Shown here: positions 51,761 through 59,082 of the stretch, in pieces
Layout: the number at the start of each line of letters is the position of its first letter
Position numbering within the stretch: the stretch's first letter is position 1
Source: Planctomycetota bacterium
GTDB lineage: Bacteria > Planctomycetota > Phycisphaerae > Sedimentisphaerales > Anaerobacaceae
Length of the DNA: 64,000 nucleotides
Direction of reading: 5' to 3'
Assembly: GCA_030605475.1 (NCBI GenBank)
Contig: JAUWIG010000050.1
Coordinates: 1-64,000, forward strand
The notes under the pieces: model-generated
What the model saw: the letters and a program-made list of their open reading frames with translations, nothing else
What the model was told of the DNA's origin: nothing
Databases searched by the model: none
Translations under genes and position numbers: made by a program

Positions 51761-51814
51761 TTGGAATTGAGGCTGCTTTCAGGTATTGGTACCAAATTCA
51801 ATTTGCCCTGTGCA

Positions 51815-53818
51815 TTAGAAATTCCGGTAGAAGGGCTTAGGTTTTTTCTTTCTGGCCTTGCCGCCGGTTCTGCTCGTTACCGCAACTAAACCCTTCAATT
51901 CGGCCTTTTCTTTTTCGCGAATATGCTTGCGAATGACCTGCTGCTCAATAACGCCAGCAAAGGTACTTGCCATAATATACAGATTCAATCCCGACGGGGC
52001 CTTGTAGAGCATCAGCGGGAACAGTAACGGCATCATAATCATCATCATTTTCTGCTGCTGAGCAGCCTGTGGACTGGCCGATGCCGCCGTCTGGGACGGC
52101 ATCAATTTCTGCTGCAGATAAAACGCCACACCCATCAAAATCGGCAAAAGATTCAGCGAATCTATCTTCCAGCCCAATAACGGTATAGTTACCGTTGCAA
52201 ACCTAACCAAGGCGTCCGGGGCTGAAAGGTCGGTAATCCAAAACGGCAAAAACGCTGCGCCTCGCAGTTCAATGCTGGCATATATCGCGCTATACAACGC
52301 AATCCAAAGAGGCATTTGCACAATCATCGGCAGCATTCCCATAATCGGAGAGGCACCCTGCTCCCTGTAAAGCACCATTAGCTGCTTGTTCTGTTCGGCC
52401 TTGTTGTTAGCGTATTTTTTCTTTATCTGTTCGGCCTTGGGGGCTATCTTGCTGAATTTGCTCATCGAGACCTGGCTCTTTTTGGTAAGCGGATGTATAG
52501 CAATGCGAATCAGGAAAACTAATATGATAATTACCACGCCATAATTTGGCATAAAGCCATACATCCATTTCATTGTCGCCAATATCCCGAAGGCCAGCGG
52601 GCTTATAATGCTCGCCGGGCAACAGCAGGCCAGAAAATCTATCGTCTGGACAAAACCCAGATTTCTATACAACTGGATTTTATCGAAAAGGCTTTTATCC
52701 TTAGGTCCAAGATAAAACTGGAAGTTATATGTTTTTGTGCTGTCGGCCTGGCCAACTGACGCCAGCGTGCTTGATATTATTTTCAAATCCAGTCCGACGG
52801 CCTCATCGCCAGTATCGGCAAGGCCGTCGAGATTGTAGTACCGGCCTGTTTCGTCTATCACCCAATCACAGAAATTTTTACCCTCGTCCGGAATGGGCAC
52901 CAGTATGGCGGCAAAATATTTATTTGTCGCAGCAGCCCAGAGAAAATTGCCGCCGTTTCTTATCAGTCTTCTATCCCGGGCCGTTTTTGCCTTGCTAAGC
53001 TTTTTGACATCCAGTCTTGCGCTGGTCACCTGGCCCTGCGAATCTCTAAAGGCGGCTATGACTTTTCTCATATCGGACCTGACGCCCTCCCTGCCGAGCC
53101 CGACCGGCCCAACCAAATTGAAACGCACTTTCTGCTCAGTAGCCGACAGATTTTCAACAGTTAAGTCGTACTCAAAATGGTAACTACCAGGAACAACCTT
53201 ATAGGCTTTAATCAATTTCATAACCGGCTCACCAGCCCCGTTTTTAATAACCGCCTCGAACTGGGCCGTCTGGGAGCCGTCATAGCCCTTTTCAACATCG
53301 TAGCTTTTCCAGTGCAGGTCATTCAGACGCAACAGCAGTTGCTGTTCGACAAATATGAACTCCTTATTAGCCATCGACATAATTCCGTCCACAGGCGAAA
53401 GAATCGCCAACGGCTGAGGGTCTTTATAATCACGGTCATCAAATCCGGTAGCGCGGCCTTTGTTATCAGGTCCATTGCTAAAGGTGGCTTTCCTGATAGC
53501 CGCACCTTTTGAACTCAATTCCAACTGGAACTTGAAGCCGGTATCGGCGCTTTCGGTGTTTGGGTCTGCGGCACCAAGCATAATGCTTTTGGCTGGTGCG
53601 TTATCAGCATGGAAAGTGGTAAAGTCAGCCGCTTTCAGCTGGGCGCTTTCTTCAATAGGAACATTTGTGGCGCTGGATTTATCATCAACCACCGTCTGCT
53701 GCAGCAGGATACAGGATTGCCCAACAGGCCAGCCAAATTCAAAAAGTCCGGATTCGGCAACAAGCCAGCCACAAAACAAACAAAAGCCAACCACAACCAA
53801 GGTCAAAGTAATTCTCAT
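51815..53818 (-). CDS. yidC: Membrane protein insertase YidC
   Basis: YidC inserts and folds inner-membrane proteins. At 667 aa it has an N-terminal TM (residues ~4-20), a large periplasmic beta domain (~90-380: FQLELSSKGAAIRKATFSNG), and the conserved 60KD_IMP core with TM segments including FMPNYGVVIIILVFLIRIAIHPLTKKSQVSMSK, GMLPMIVQMPLWIALYSAI and APSGLNLYIMASTFAGVIEQQVI. It ends in a Lys-rich tail (GGKARKKKPK) that can contact ribosomes. AGGATATAAG precedes the ATG. Next to mnmE, the common yidC-mnmE neighbourhood, but rnpA and rpmH are not here. Confidence 0.96.
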   Translation of the reverse strand: MRITLTLVVVGFCLFCGWLVAESGLFEFGWPVGQSCILLQQTVVDDKSSATNVPIEESAQLKAADFTTFHADNAPAKSIMLGAADPNTESADTGFKFQLELSSKGAAIRKATFSNGPDNKGRATGFDDRDYKDPQPLAILSPVDGIMSMANKEFIFVEQQLLLRLNDLHWKSYDVEKGYDGSQTAQFEAVIKNGAGEPVMKLIKAYKVVPGSYHFEYDLTVENLSATEQKVRFNLVGPVGLGREGVRSDMRKVIAAFRDSQGQVTSARLDVKKLSKAKTARDRRLIRNGGNFLWAAATNKYFAAILVPIPDEGKNFCDWVIDETGRYYNLDGLADTGDEAVGLDLKIISSTLASVGQADSTKTYNFQFYLGPKDKSLFDKIQLYRNLGFVQTIDFLACCCPASIISPLAFGILATMKWMYGFMPNYGVVIIILVFLIRIAIHPLTKKSQVSMSKFSKIAPKAEQIKKKYANNKAEQNKQLMVLYREQGASPIMGMLPMIVQMPLWIALYSAIYASIELRGAAFLPFWITDLSAPDALVRFATVTIPLLGWKIDSLNLLPILMGVAFYLQQKLMPSQTAASASPQAAQQQKMMMIMMPLLFPLMLYKAPSGLNLYIMASTFAGVIEQQVIRKHIREKEKAELKGLVAVTSRTGGKARKKKPKPFYRNF

Positions 53819-53839
53819 AATCTTATATCCTGCATCTTA

Positions 53840-53886
53840 TATCTCGTTACGAGTATCGAGTATCGAGCATCGAGTATCGAGAAACG
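53840..53886. repeat. GAGTATCGAGCATCGAG word repeat upstream of yidC
   Basis: Overlapping words GAGTATC and GAGCATC run for about 45 bp (ACGAGTATCGAGTATCGAGC...). Similar CATCCAGTATC words occur near 46570. No coding role is seen. Confidence 0.75.
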
Positions 53887-53889
53887 AGT

Positions 53890-54666
53890 TTATCTTCCGT
53901 CCCGCAGCCGTTCCGCATGGAAGTTATCCAATCGCTCAATCTCCAATATCTTTTTTGCTGTGGTCTCGAAATCGTATTCCAGCCGCACAAAGTTCACCTC
54001 ATTCTCATCGACATACACATAGCTTGCACGGCTGTCTTTGTCCCTTGGCTGTCCAACAGAGCCGATATTGATAATTGCCTTCTCGTCATCGATAATTGGA
54101 TAAACATTGCCGAGCTCCTCGGGCAGATAGAAATCCGGCTCATCGAGAAACACGCCAGGCAGATGCGTATGGCCGACAAAACAGATATGCTTGACCCGCT
54201 CGAACAGAACCCGAACCTTCATCGGATTGGTGTAAACATCATCGGGAAAGATATATTCATTAATCGGTTTCCTTGGCGAGGCGTGAACAAAATCCATTAT
54301 CGCCGCGTTTGCTCCCAGTTTTGTTTTGAGCATCCGCCGCATCGGCAGTGTGCCCAAAAAGCTCCAGTGTATGTCGCGGGACTGTTTTTCTTCTTCTGTT
54401 TCCAAAACTTCGCGGGTCCAAAAGCTTGCCTGCTCTGCTCCGTAGTTGAAATTTGTCGGCTCGTAAAAGACCGCATAATCGTGGTTGCCCAGAACGCACC
54501 ACTTGGTTTTCTCTATAATCAAATCCAGACATTCCTTGGGGTTTGGCCCATAGCCGATTACATCACCGAGGCAGTAAATCGTCCTGATGCCACGCTTTTC
54601 AATATCAGCCAGAACCGTCATCAGGGCCTCCAGATTCGAATGTATATCACTTATAACCGCAAACAT
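53890..54666 (-). CDS. Calcineurin-like metallophosphoesterase
   Basis: At 258 aa from the ATG preceded by GAGGG. Metal-binding motifs appear in order: SDIHSNLEAL (D-x-H), CLGDVIGYGPNP (GD-x-x-G), VLGNHDYAV (GNHD), and CFVGHTHLPGVF (GHTH), then INIGSVGQPRD. This is the YfcE/MJ0936-type cytosolic phosphoesterase pattern, acting on small phosphodiesters or phosphoproteins; the substrate cannot be told. The C terminus VRLEYDFETTAKKILEIERLDNF... is ordinary for the family. The gene is upstream of yidC across a word-repeat spacer. Confidence 0.9.
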   Translation of the reverse strand: MFAVISDIHSNLEALMTVLADIEKRGIRTIYCLGDVIGYGPNPKECLDLIIEKTKWCVLGNHDYAVFYEPTNFNYGAEQASFWTREVLETEEEKQSRDIHWSFLGTLPMRRMLKTKLGANAAIMDFVHASPRKPINEYIFPDDVYTNPMKVRVLFERVKHICFVGHTHLPGVFLDEPDFYLPEELGNVYPIIDDEKAIINIGSVGQPRDKDSRASYVYVDENEVNFVRLEYDFETTAKKILEIERLDNFHAERLRDGR

Positions 54667-54865
54667 ACGCACCCTCAAATAAACAAAACAAGCCTTATCT
54701 CACTCAAAAAATCATTTAATAGCAAAAAACCCGCAAAAATACCAGAATATTTATTGGCATTTCTCGCATTCTCGTGAAGTATATTTCACATCTCGCTTTA
54801 CTGTTCACGAAATACGCTATTTGCTTGCTCTGGCCGTAGGTATTGTTATAATACCGCATACGAAA

Positions 54866-54911
54866 GGGGGCCCTGGGACGCCATTTGCGATGTAATGCAA
54901 AATGGGGCCCC
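54866..54911. repeat. Intergenic GGGGCCC...GGGGCCCC palindromic element
   Basis: GGGGGCCC on the left and GGGGCCCC on the right enclose CATTTGCGATGTAATGCAAAATG, an imperfect TTTGC hairpin. In reverse orientation the inner part resembles 31199-31222. It lies 30 bp before the lptB start. Confidence 0.7.
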
Positions 54912-54940
54912 AACCCGGATACGAAATATGAGATACGAAA

Positions 54941-55690
54941 ATGGTAGGTATGACTCTTCTTGAAACTCGTGGGCTGGTAAAAAAGTATTCCGGCCGGGCC
55001 GTCGTCAACGAAATATCCATTACGATTGCTCAGCGTACTATTGTCGGACTTCTGGGCCGAAATGGTGCCGGAAAAACCACCACCTTTAGAATGATTATGG
55101 GGATGATTGCCCCAGACAGCGGTGCGGTGGTTTTTGATGGATGCGATATCACAAAACTGCCGATGTACAAACGAGCCCGTCTGGGTATTGGCTATCTTTC
55201 ACAGGAGCCGAGCATCTTTCAACGCCTGAGCGTCAGGGACAATCTCTATGCAATTCTGGAAACGATGTCCATCACCAAGACCGAACGCGAGCGCAAAGCC
55301 GATATGCTCATTGAGCGTTTCGCACTAAGCGAGGTCTCTTCAAGCCAGGGCCGATTCCTATCCGGCGGCGAACGCAGAAAACTCGAAATCGCCCGTGCTA
55401 TGGTAACAGACCCTTCGTTGATTCTGCTGGACGAGCCATTTAGCGGCGTTGACCCTATTGCCGTTGAGGATTTGCAGCACGAAATCCGCCGGCTCGTCGC
55501 CTCCGGCGTAAGTATCCTTATTACCGACCATAACGTCGAGAGGACGCTGGAAGTGGTTGATAAGGCATACATAATCGACCACGGCAAGACGATAGGTGCC
55601 GGCTCACCAGCCGAAATTATTCGCAACCAGACCGTTAAAAAACTCTACCTGGGCAATATATTTGCCGGCAAAGAGTTCGACGATAAGTAA
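54941..55690 (+). CDS. lptB: LPS export ABC transporter ATP-binding protein
   Basis: LptB powers LPS extraction from the inner membrane by LptFG. At 249 aa: Walker A GRNGAGKTTTFRMIMG, the LptB-type switch LGIGYLSQEPSIFQRLSVRDNL, signature LSGGERRKLEIARAM, Walker B LILLDEPFSGVDPIAVEDLQ and the ITDHNVE His switch. Two nearby ATGs are possible (54941 and 54950). A lipid A block elsewhere in the window fits the LPS export role. lptA/C/F/G are not adjacent. Confidence 0.94.
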   Translation: MVGMTLLETRGLVKKYSGRAVVNEISITIAQRTIVGLLGRNGAGKTTTFRMIMGMIAPDSGAVVFDGCDITKLPMYKRARLGIGYLSQEPSIFQRLSVRDNLYAILETMSITKTERERKADMLIERFALSEVSSSQGRFLSGGERRKLEIARAMVTDPSLILLDEPFSGVDPIAVEDLQHEIRRLVASGVSILITDHNVERTLEVVDKAYIIDHGKTIGAGSPAEIIRNQTVKKLYLGNIFAGKEFDDK

Positions 55691-55704
55691 CAGGCAGCGT
55701 GAAG

Positions 55705-55792
55705 CGTCCCGCACCTACTAGGGGCCCCCATTTTGCGACTTATTGCAAAATGGGAACCCAGACGCGAGCCTAAGCCCAATTGGTGCGGGACG
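55705..55792. repeat. 88-bp compound palindromic element between lptB and def
   Basis: CGTCCCGCACC (55705-55715) and GGTGCGGGACG (55782-55792) are perfect 11-bp inverted ends. Inside are GGGGCCCCC, the TTTTGCGACTTATTGCAAAA hairpin core and GGGAACCC. The outer ends match the Gfo/Idh insert and the core matches the ftsK insert, so this looks like a full-length version of the element. Confidence 0.85.
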
Positions 55793-55810
55793 ATATCTTG
55801 GATATAAGAA

Positions 55811-56338
55811 ATGATAGACATCGAAAAATGTCGAATAACGCGTTATCCGGCTGATGTTTTGGCCCGGCGCGCCCAACTGGTTGAGAAAATCGACAATAAT
55901 ATCCGCCAGCTGGTAGAGAAGATGACAAATATTATGCTGGAAAACAAAGGTATCGGCTTGGCAGGACCGCAGGTAGGTGTGGCGCTGCGGATTTTTATCA
56001 TATCACTCGATGCAACAAAAGAAGCTGTCAAAGTCTATATAAACCCAACCGTTACCCCAACCGACGAACTTGACTCAATGGACGAAGGGTGCCTGTCGGT
56101 ACCGGGGATTCATACGAAAATTCGAAGGTACAAAAAATGCAAAGTGACCGCCACTGACCTAAACGGCAATGAATTTACCGAAGAAGCTGAAGGGCTTTAC
56201 GCACGGTGCCTGCAACACGAGTACGACCACATCGAGGGGATGACTATCGCCGACCGTATGGGCTCAGCAGCCAAAATCGCACACCGAAAACAGCTTAAAA
56301 AACTTAGAGAAAACCACGAAAAACCCGCAAAAGAATAA
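55811..56338 (+). CDS. def: Peptide deformylase
   Basis: Def removes the N-formyl group from nascent proteins. At 175 aa with the three motifs: GIGLAGPQVGV, EGCLSVPG (metal-binding Cys) and QHEYDHIEG (HExxH). GGATATAAG precedes the ATG. Followed 54 bp downstream by fmt, the classic def-fmt-rsmB order. Confidence 0.97.
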   Translation: MIDIEKCRITRYPADVLARRAQLVEKIDNNIRQLVEKMTNIMLENKGIGLAGPQVGVALRIFIISLDATKEAVKVYINPTVTPTDELDSMDEGCLSVPGIHTKIRRYKKCKVTATDLNGNEFTEEAEGLYARCLQHEYDHIEGMTIADRMGSAAKIAHRKQLKKLRENHEKPAKE

Positions 56339-56392
56339 AAAATCAAACAATCGAAAGGCCGAAGCTCTCGATTGAATTTAGGATGAATAACA

Positions 56393-57346
56393 ATGAAAAT
56401 AGTATATCTCGGCAGCGGTGAATTCGGCATCAAGTGTCTAAATGCCCTGGCCGAATCGAAACACAGCCTCCGATTTATTGTTACTCAATCACCACACCCG
56501 GCCGGCAGGGGGAGAAAACACAGACCCACACCGGTCGCCCTCTGGGCAAACACCCATTCGATACCCTTTATTGAAACAGAAGACGTAAACACGCCGCAGG
56601 TCATTGATAAAATTGCAACCTATGAGCCGGATTTGATTGTGGTGATCGCGTTCGGCCAAAAAATCAGTAATCGACTAATAAATCTGCCGCCCAAAGGCGC
56701 CATAAATGTTCACGCCTCTTTGCTCCCGAAATACCGCGGAGCCGCACCGATAAATTGGGCGATAATCAATGGCGAAAATCGAACCGGCATCAGTATAATC
56801 ACCTTAGCTGAGAAAATGGACGCCGGCGACATCTGTGCACAAACAAAAACCGATATCGGCCTCGACGAAACAGCGGGTGAACTTCACGACAAATTAGTCC
56901 GAATGGCAGCACCATTATTGGTGGAAACGATAGACAAAATAGCCGACGGCTCAATTGTCTATACCGAGCAGAACCATTCTAAAGCCACACCGGCACCGAA
57001 ACTGAAAAAATCAGACGGCTTTCTGAACTTCAGCGAACCTGCCGAGTCTTTACGAAGAAAGATACTCGGCTTCTGGCCTTGGCCCGGTGCCTCGGCCATT
57101 TATGTTTCAAAAAAAACCACAAAGTCTGTACGGGTAACCGTAGCGAAGGCCTGCGTGGTCGAGACCTCAAATCCAGATAGATTGCCCACGGGAATACTCG
57201 ATGAAAACCTCAACATCATCTGTGGCCAAGACGCCTTGAAGATTACAAAAATCAAGCCGGACGGCTCCGGTCTTATGGACTTCAAGGACTTCGTTAACGG
57301 CCGAGCAACTCGCCCCGGCGATACATTTATAAAGATAGACAACTAA
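56393..57346 (+). CDS. fmt: Methionyl-tRNA formyltransferase
   Basis: Fmt formylates initiator Met-tRNA. At 317 aa: MKIVYLGSGEFGIKCLNAL, the 10-formyl-THF site GAINVHASLLPKYRGAAPINWAIINGE (catalytic Asn-His), DAGDICAQ, and the C-terminal OB domain with FWPWPGASAIY. TTAGGATG precedes the ATG. rsmB begins three bases after the fmt stop, so translation is probably coupled. Confidence 0.97.
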   Translation: MKIVYLGSGEFGIKCLNALAESKHSLRFIVTQSPHPAGRGRKHRPTPVALWANTHSIPFIETEDVNTPQVIDKIATYEPDLIVVIAFGQKISNRLINLPPKGAINVHASLLPKYRGAAPINWAIINGENRTGISIITLAEKMDAGDICAQTKTDIGLDETAGELHDKLVRMAAPLLVETIDKIADGSIVYTEQNHSKATPAPKLKKSDGFLNFSEPAESLRRKILGFWPWPGASAIYVSKKTTKSVRVTVAKACVVETSNPDRLPTGILDENLNIICGQDALKITKIKPDGSGLMDFKDFVNGRATRPGDTFIKIDN

Positions 57347-57349
57347 AAT

Positions 57350-58789
57350 ATGGCCGGCCAAAAACCAACAACTGCTCGCCACGTTAGAAATTCTGCGAAC
57401 GGGCACCATCCTACAAAAGGGAAGATTTCTAACGGGGCTCGCAATATCGCAACGGCCGTCTTAAATCAATTCGACCCGGAGCGCAACTACGCCAGCCCAA
57501 TCTTAAATAAACTATTGCAACAAACAAACGAGAAGCAACGGGCCACCGACCTCGTCTTCGGTACTATAAGAAACGCTAATGCCATTGATATGGTGATAGC
57601 CAAATTGGCTGACTGTCCGGTCGAAAGGATACCTGCTAAACTGCTCAATACCATCCGCATTGGGACCTATGAACTTATCTATAGCCCTGCAACCGCTGAA
57701 TATTCAATCGTCAACGAAGCGGTCGAAGATGCCAAAGCCATTACCGGCAAAAAACAGACCGGCTTTGTAAATGCGGTGCTGCGGCAAATCACCAGGCACC
57801 TGACAAATCGCCAAATCCTGCTATCAGAAGCTAACGCCAAAAGAACCATGCCGCAAACGCTTTTGACCGGCTGTGAATTTGACAGTTGTCTTTTGCCAGA
57901 CCCAAAAACTTCACCAGCTGATTATTTCAGTACCGCTTTCTCACTACCCAAATGGCTCATAGCCGATTGGCTGACCGAATTTGGCTTGGAGAAAACCCGC
58001 CAAATTTGCTTCGCAAGTAATCGAAAGCCGAGTATTTACATCAGGCCCAATAGATTGAAAACGACAATACAGGAAATTGCCGAAAAATTCCGTCAGGCAG
58101 GCATTGACTTTGAAATATCAACCGACGAATCGATGCTAAAAATCAAAAGTCCCAGAACGGTAGCGAAACTGCCCGGCTTCGCAGAAGGGCTTTTTAGTGT
58201 CCAGGATATGACAGCTTCGCAGCCGCTACGCCTTCTGGAGCCGCAGCCGACTCAGACAATCCTCGACCTCTGCGCCGCACCGGGCGTAAAGACAACGCAA
58301 TTAGCGGAACTAACCGGCGATAAGGCAAAGATTATCGCAACCGATATTAACAGCAAACGACTGGAAAAGGTCAAAGAAAACATCACCCGGCTCAGGCTAA
58401 ACAGTATAAGTGTCGTTGCATATGAAGACCTGAGGCGAAAAGCCGCTGAAATCGGTTCCTTTGACGCGATTCTGCTGGATGTGCCGTGCTCAAATACCGG
58501 CGTACTGGCAAAACGGCCCGAGGTCCGCTATAGAATAAAACCAAAGGCAATACAAGACTTGACAAAAACACAAAGTAAACTTTTGGAGGCCGCTGCAACA
58601 ATGATAAAGCCGCAGGGTAAAATCTGCTACAGCACCTGCAGTATCAAAGCAAGCGAAAATAACAAGCCTGTAAGACAATTCTTACAGAAATGCCCAAACT
58701 TCAAACTCGAATCCGAACAGCTCACCCTGCCGTCGGCGGCAGGGTTTGACCACGATGGTGGTTACGTGGCAATCACCATAAAAGAATAG
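57350..58789 (+). CDS. rsmB: 16S rRNA (cytosine-967-C5)-methyltransferase
   Basis: RsmB (Sun/Fmu) methylates C967. At 479 aa: an N-terminal NusB-like domain (NIATAVLNQFDPERNYASPILNKLL) and a C-terminal Rossmann methyltransferase with LDLCAAPGVKTTQLAEL, LLDVPCSNTGVLAKRPEVRYR (catalytic PC motif) and YSTCSI (second Cys). The first ~35 residues precede the NusB domain and include VRNSANGHH...GKISNGA, encoded by a palindromic element. Without it the gene would still start at the same ATG. No Shine-Dalgarno is visible; coupling to fmt is likely. Confidence 0.95.
   Translation: MAGQKPTTARHVRNSANGHHPTKGKISNGARNIATAVLNQFDPERNYASPILNKLLQQTNEKQRATDLVFGTIRNANAIDMVIAKLADCPVERIPAKLLNTIRIGTYELIYSPATAEYSIVNEAVEDAKAITGKKQTGFVNAVLRQITRHLTNRQILLSEANAKRTMPQTLLTGCEFDSCLLPDPKTSPADYFSTAFSLPKWLIADWLTEFGLEKTRQICFASNRKPSIYIRPNRLKTTIQEIAEKFRQAGIDFEISTDESMLKIKSPRTVAKLPGFAEGLFSVQDMTASQPLRLLEPQPTQTILDLCAAPGVKTTQLAELTGDKAKIIATDINSKRLEKVKENITRLRLNSISVVAYEDLRRKAAEIGSFDAILLDVPCSNTGVLAKRPEVRYRIKPKAIQDLTKTQSKLLEAAATMIKPQGKICYSTCSIKASENNKPVRQFLQKCPNFKLESEQLTLPSAAGFDHDGGYVAITIKE
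57382..57437. repeat. In-frame GTTAGAAAT palindromic element inside rsmB
   Basis: CGTTAGAAAT (57382-57391) and ATTTCTAACG (57425-57434) are perfect inverted repeats. The right arm extends to ATTTCTAACGGGG, identical to the intergenic copy at 46671-46683. GCTCGC flanks both sides (57374-57379 and 57437-57442), like a short target duplication. Confidence 0.85.
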
Positions 58790-59082
58790 CACATAGTCAT
58801 AGCGTTCAGCGAATAGAAAAATAAAAACTAAACGTATATGTTGAACGCTAAAATTTGGAAATCCAATTCACAGCTTTTCCACAAAGCGAACTTACGATGT
58901 GCAAAACCTGCTTAAAAAAAAAAAATTTCGTGCGCAAAGTCAACACCAACCGCAACCTCTGTTAAGTGGAAAAGAAATTTTTAAAATGGGATTGACTTGT
59001 TTCGACACCACCCAATAATTACCACTAATGGATTTGATTTCCGCTGAAAAGTAAACTGTCGATTCAGCAGGAGAGAGTGTTA
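58790..59082 (+). promoter_or_regulatory. dnaA upstream region with DnaA-box-like sites and promoter
   Basis: TTTTCCACA at 58875-58883 matches a relaxed DnaA box (TTWTNCACA). AGTGGAAAA at 58965-58973 is a near-match in reverse. TTGACT (58992-58997) and AATAAT (59014-59019) with 16-bp spacing form a plausible dnaA promoter, and GGAG lies 9 bp from the ATG. A/T-rich tracts occur near 58915 and 58975. This suits dnaA autoregulation. Whether it is also the origin is not shown; dnaN is not adjacent. Confidence 0.5.
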
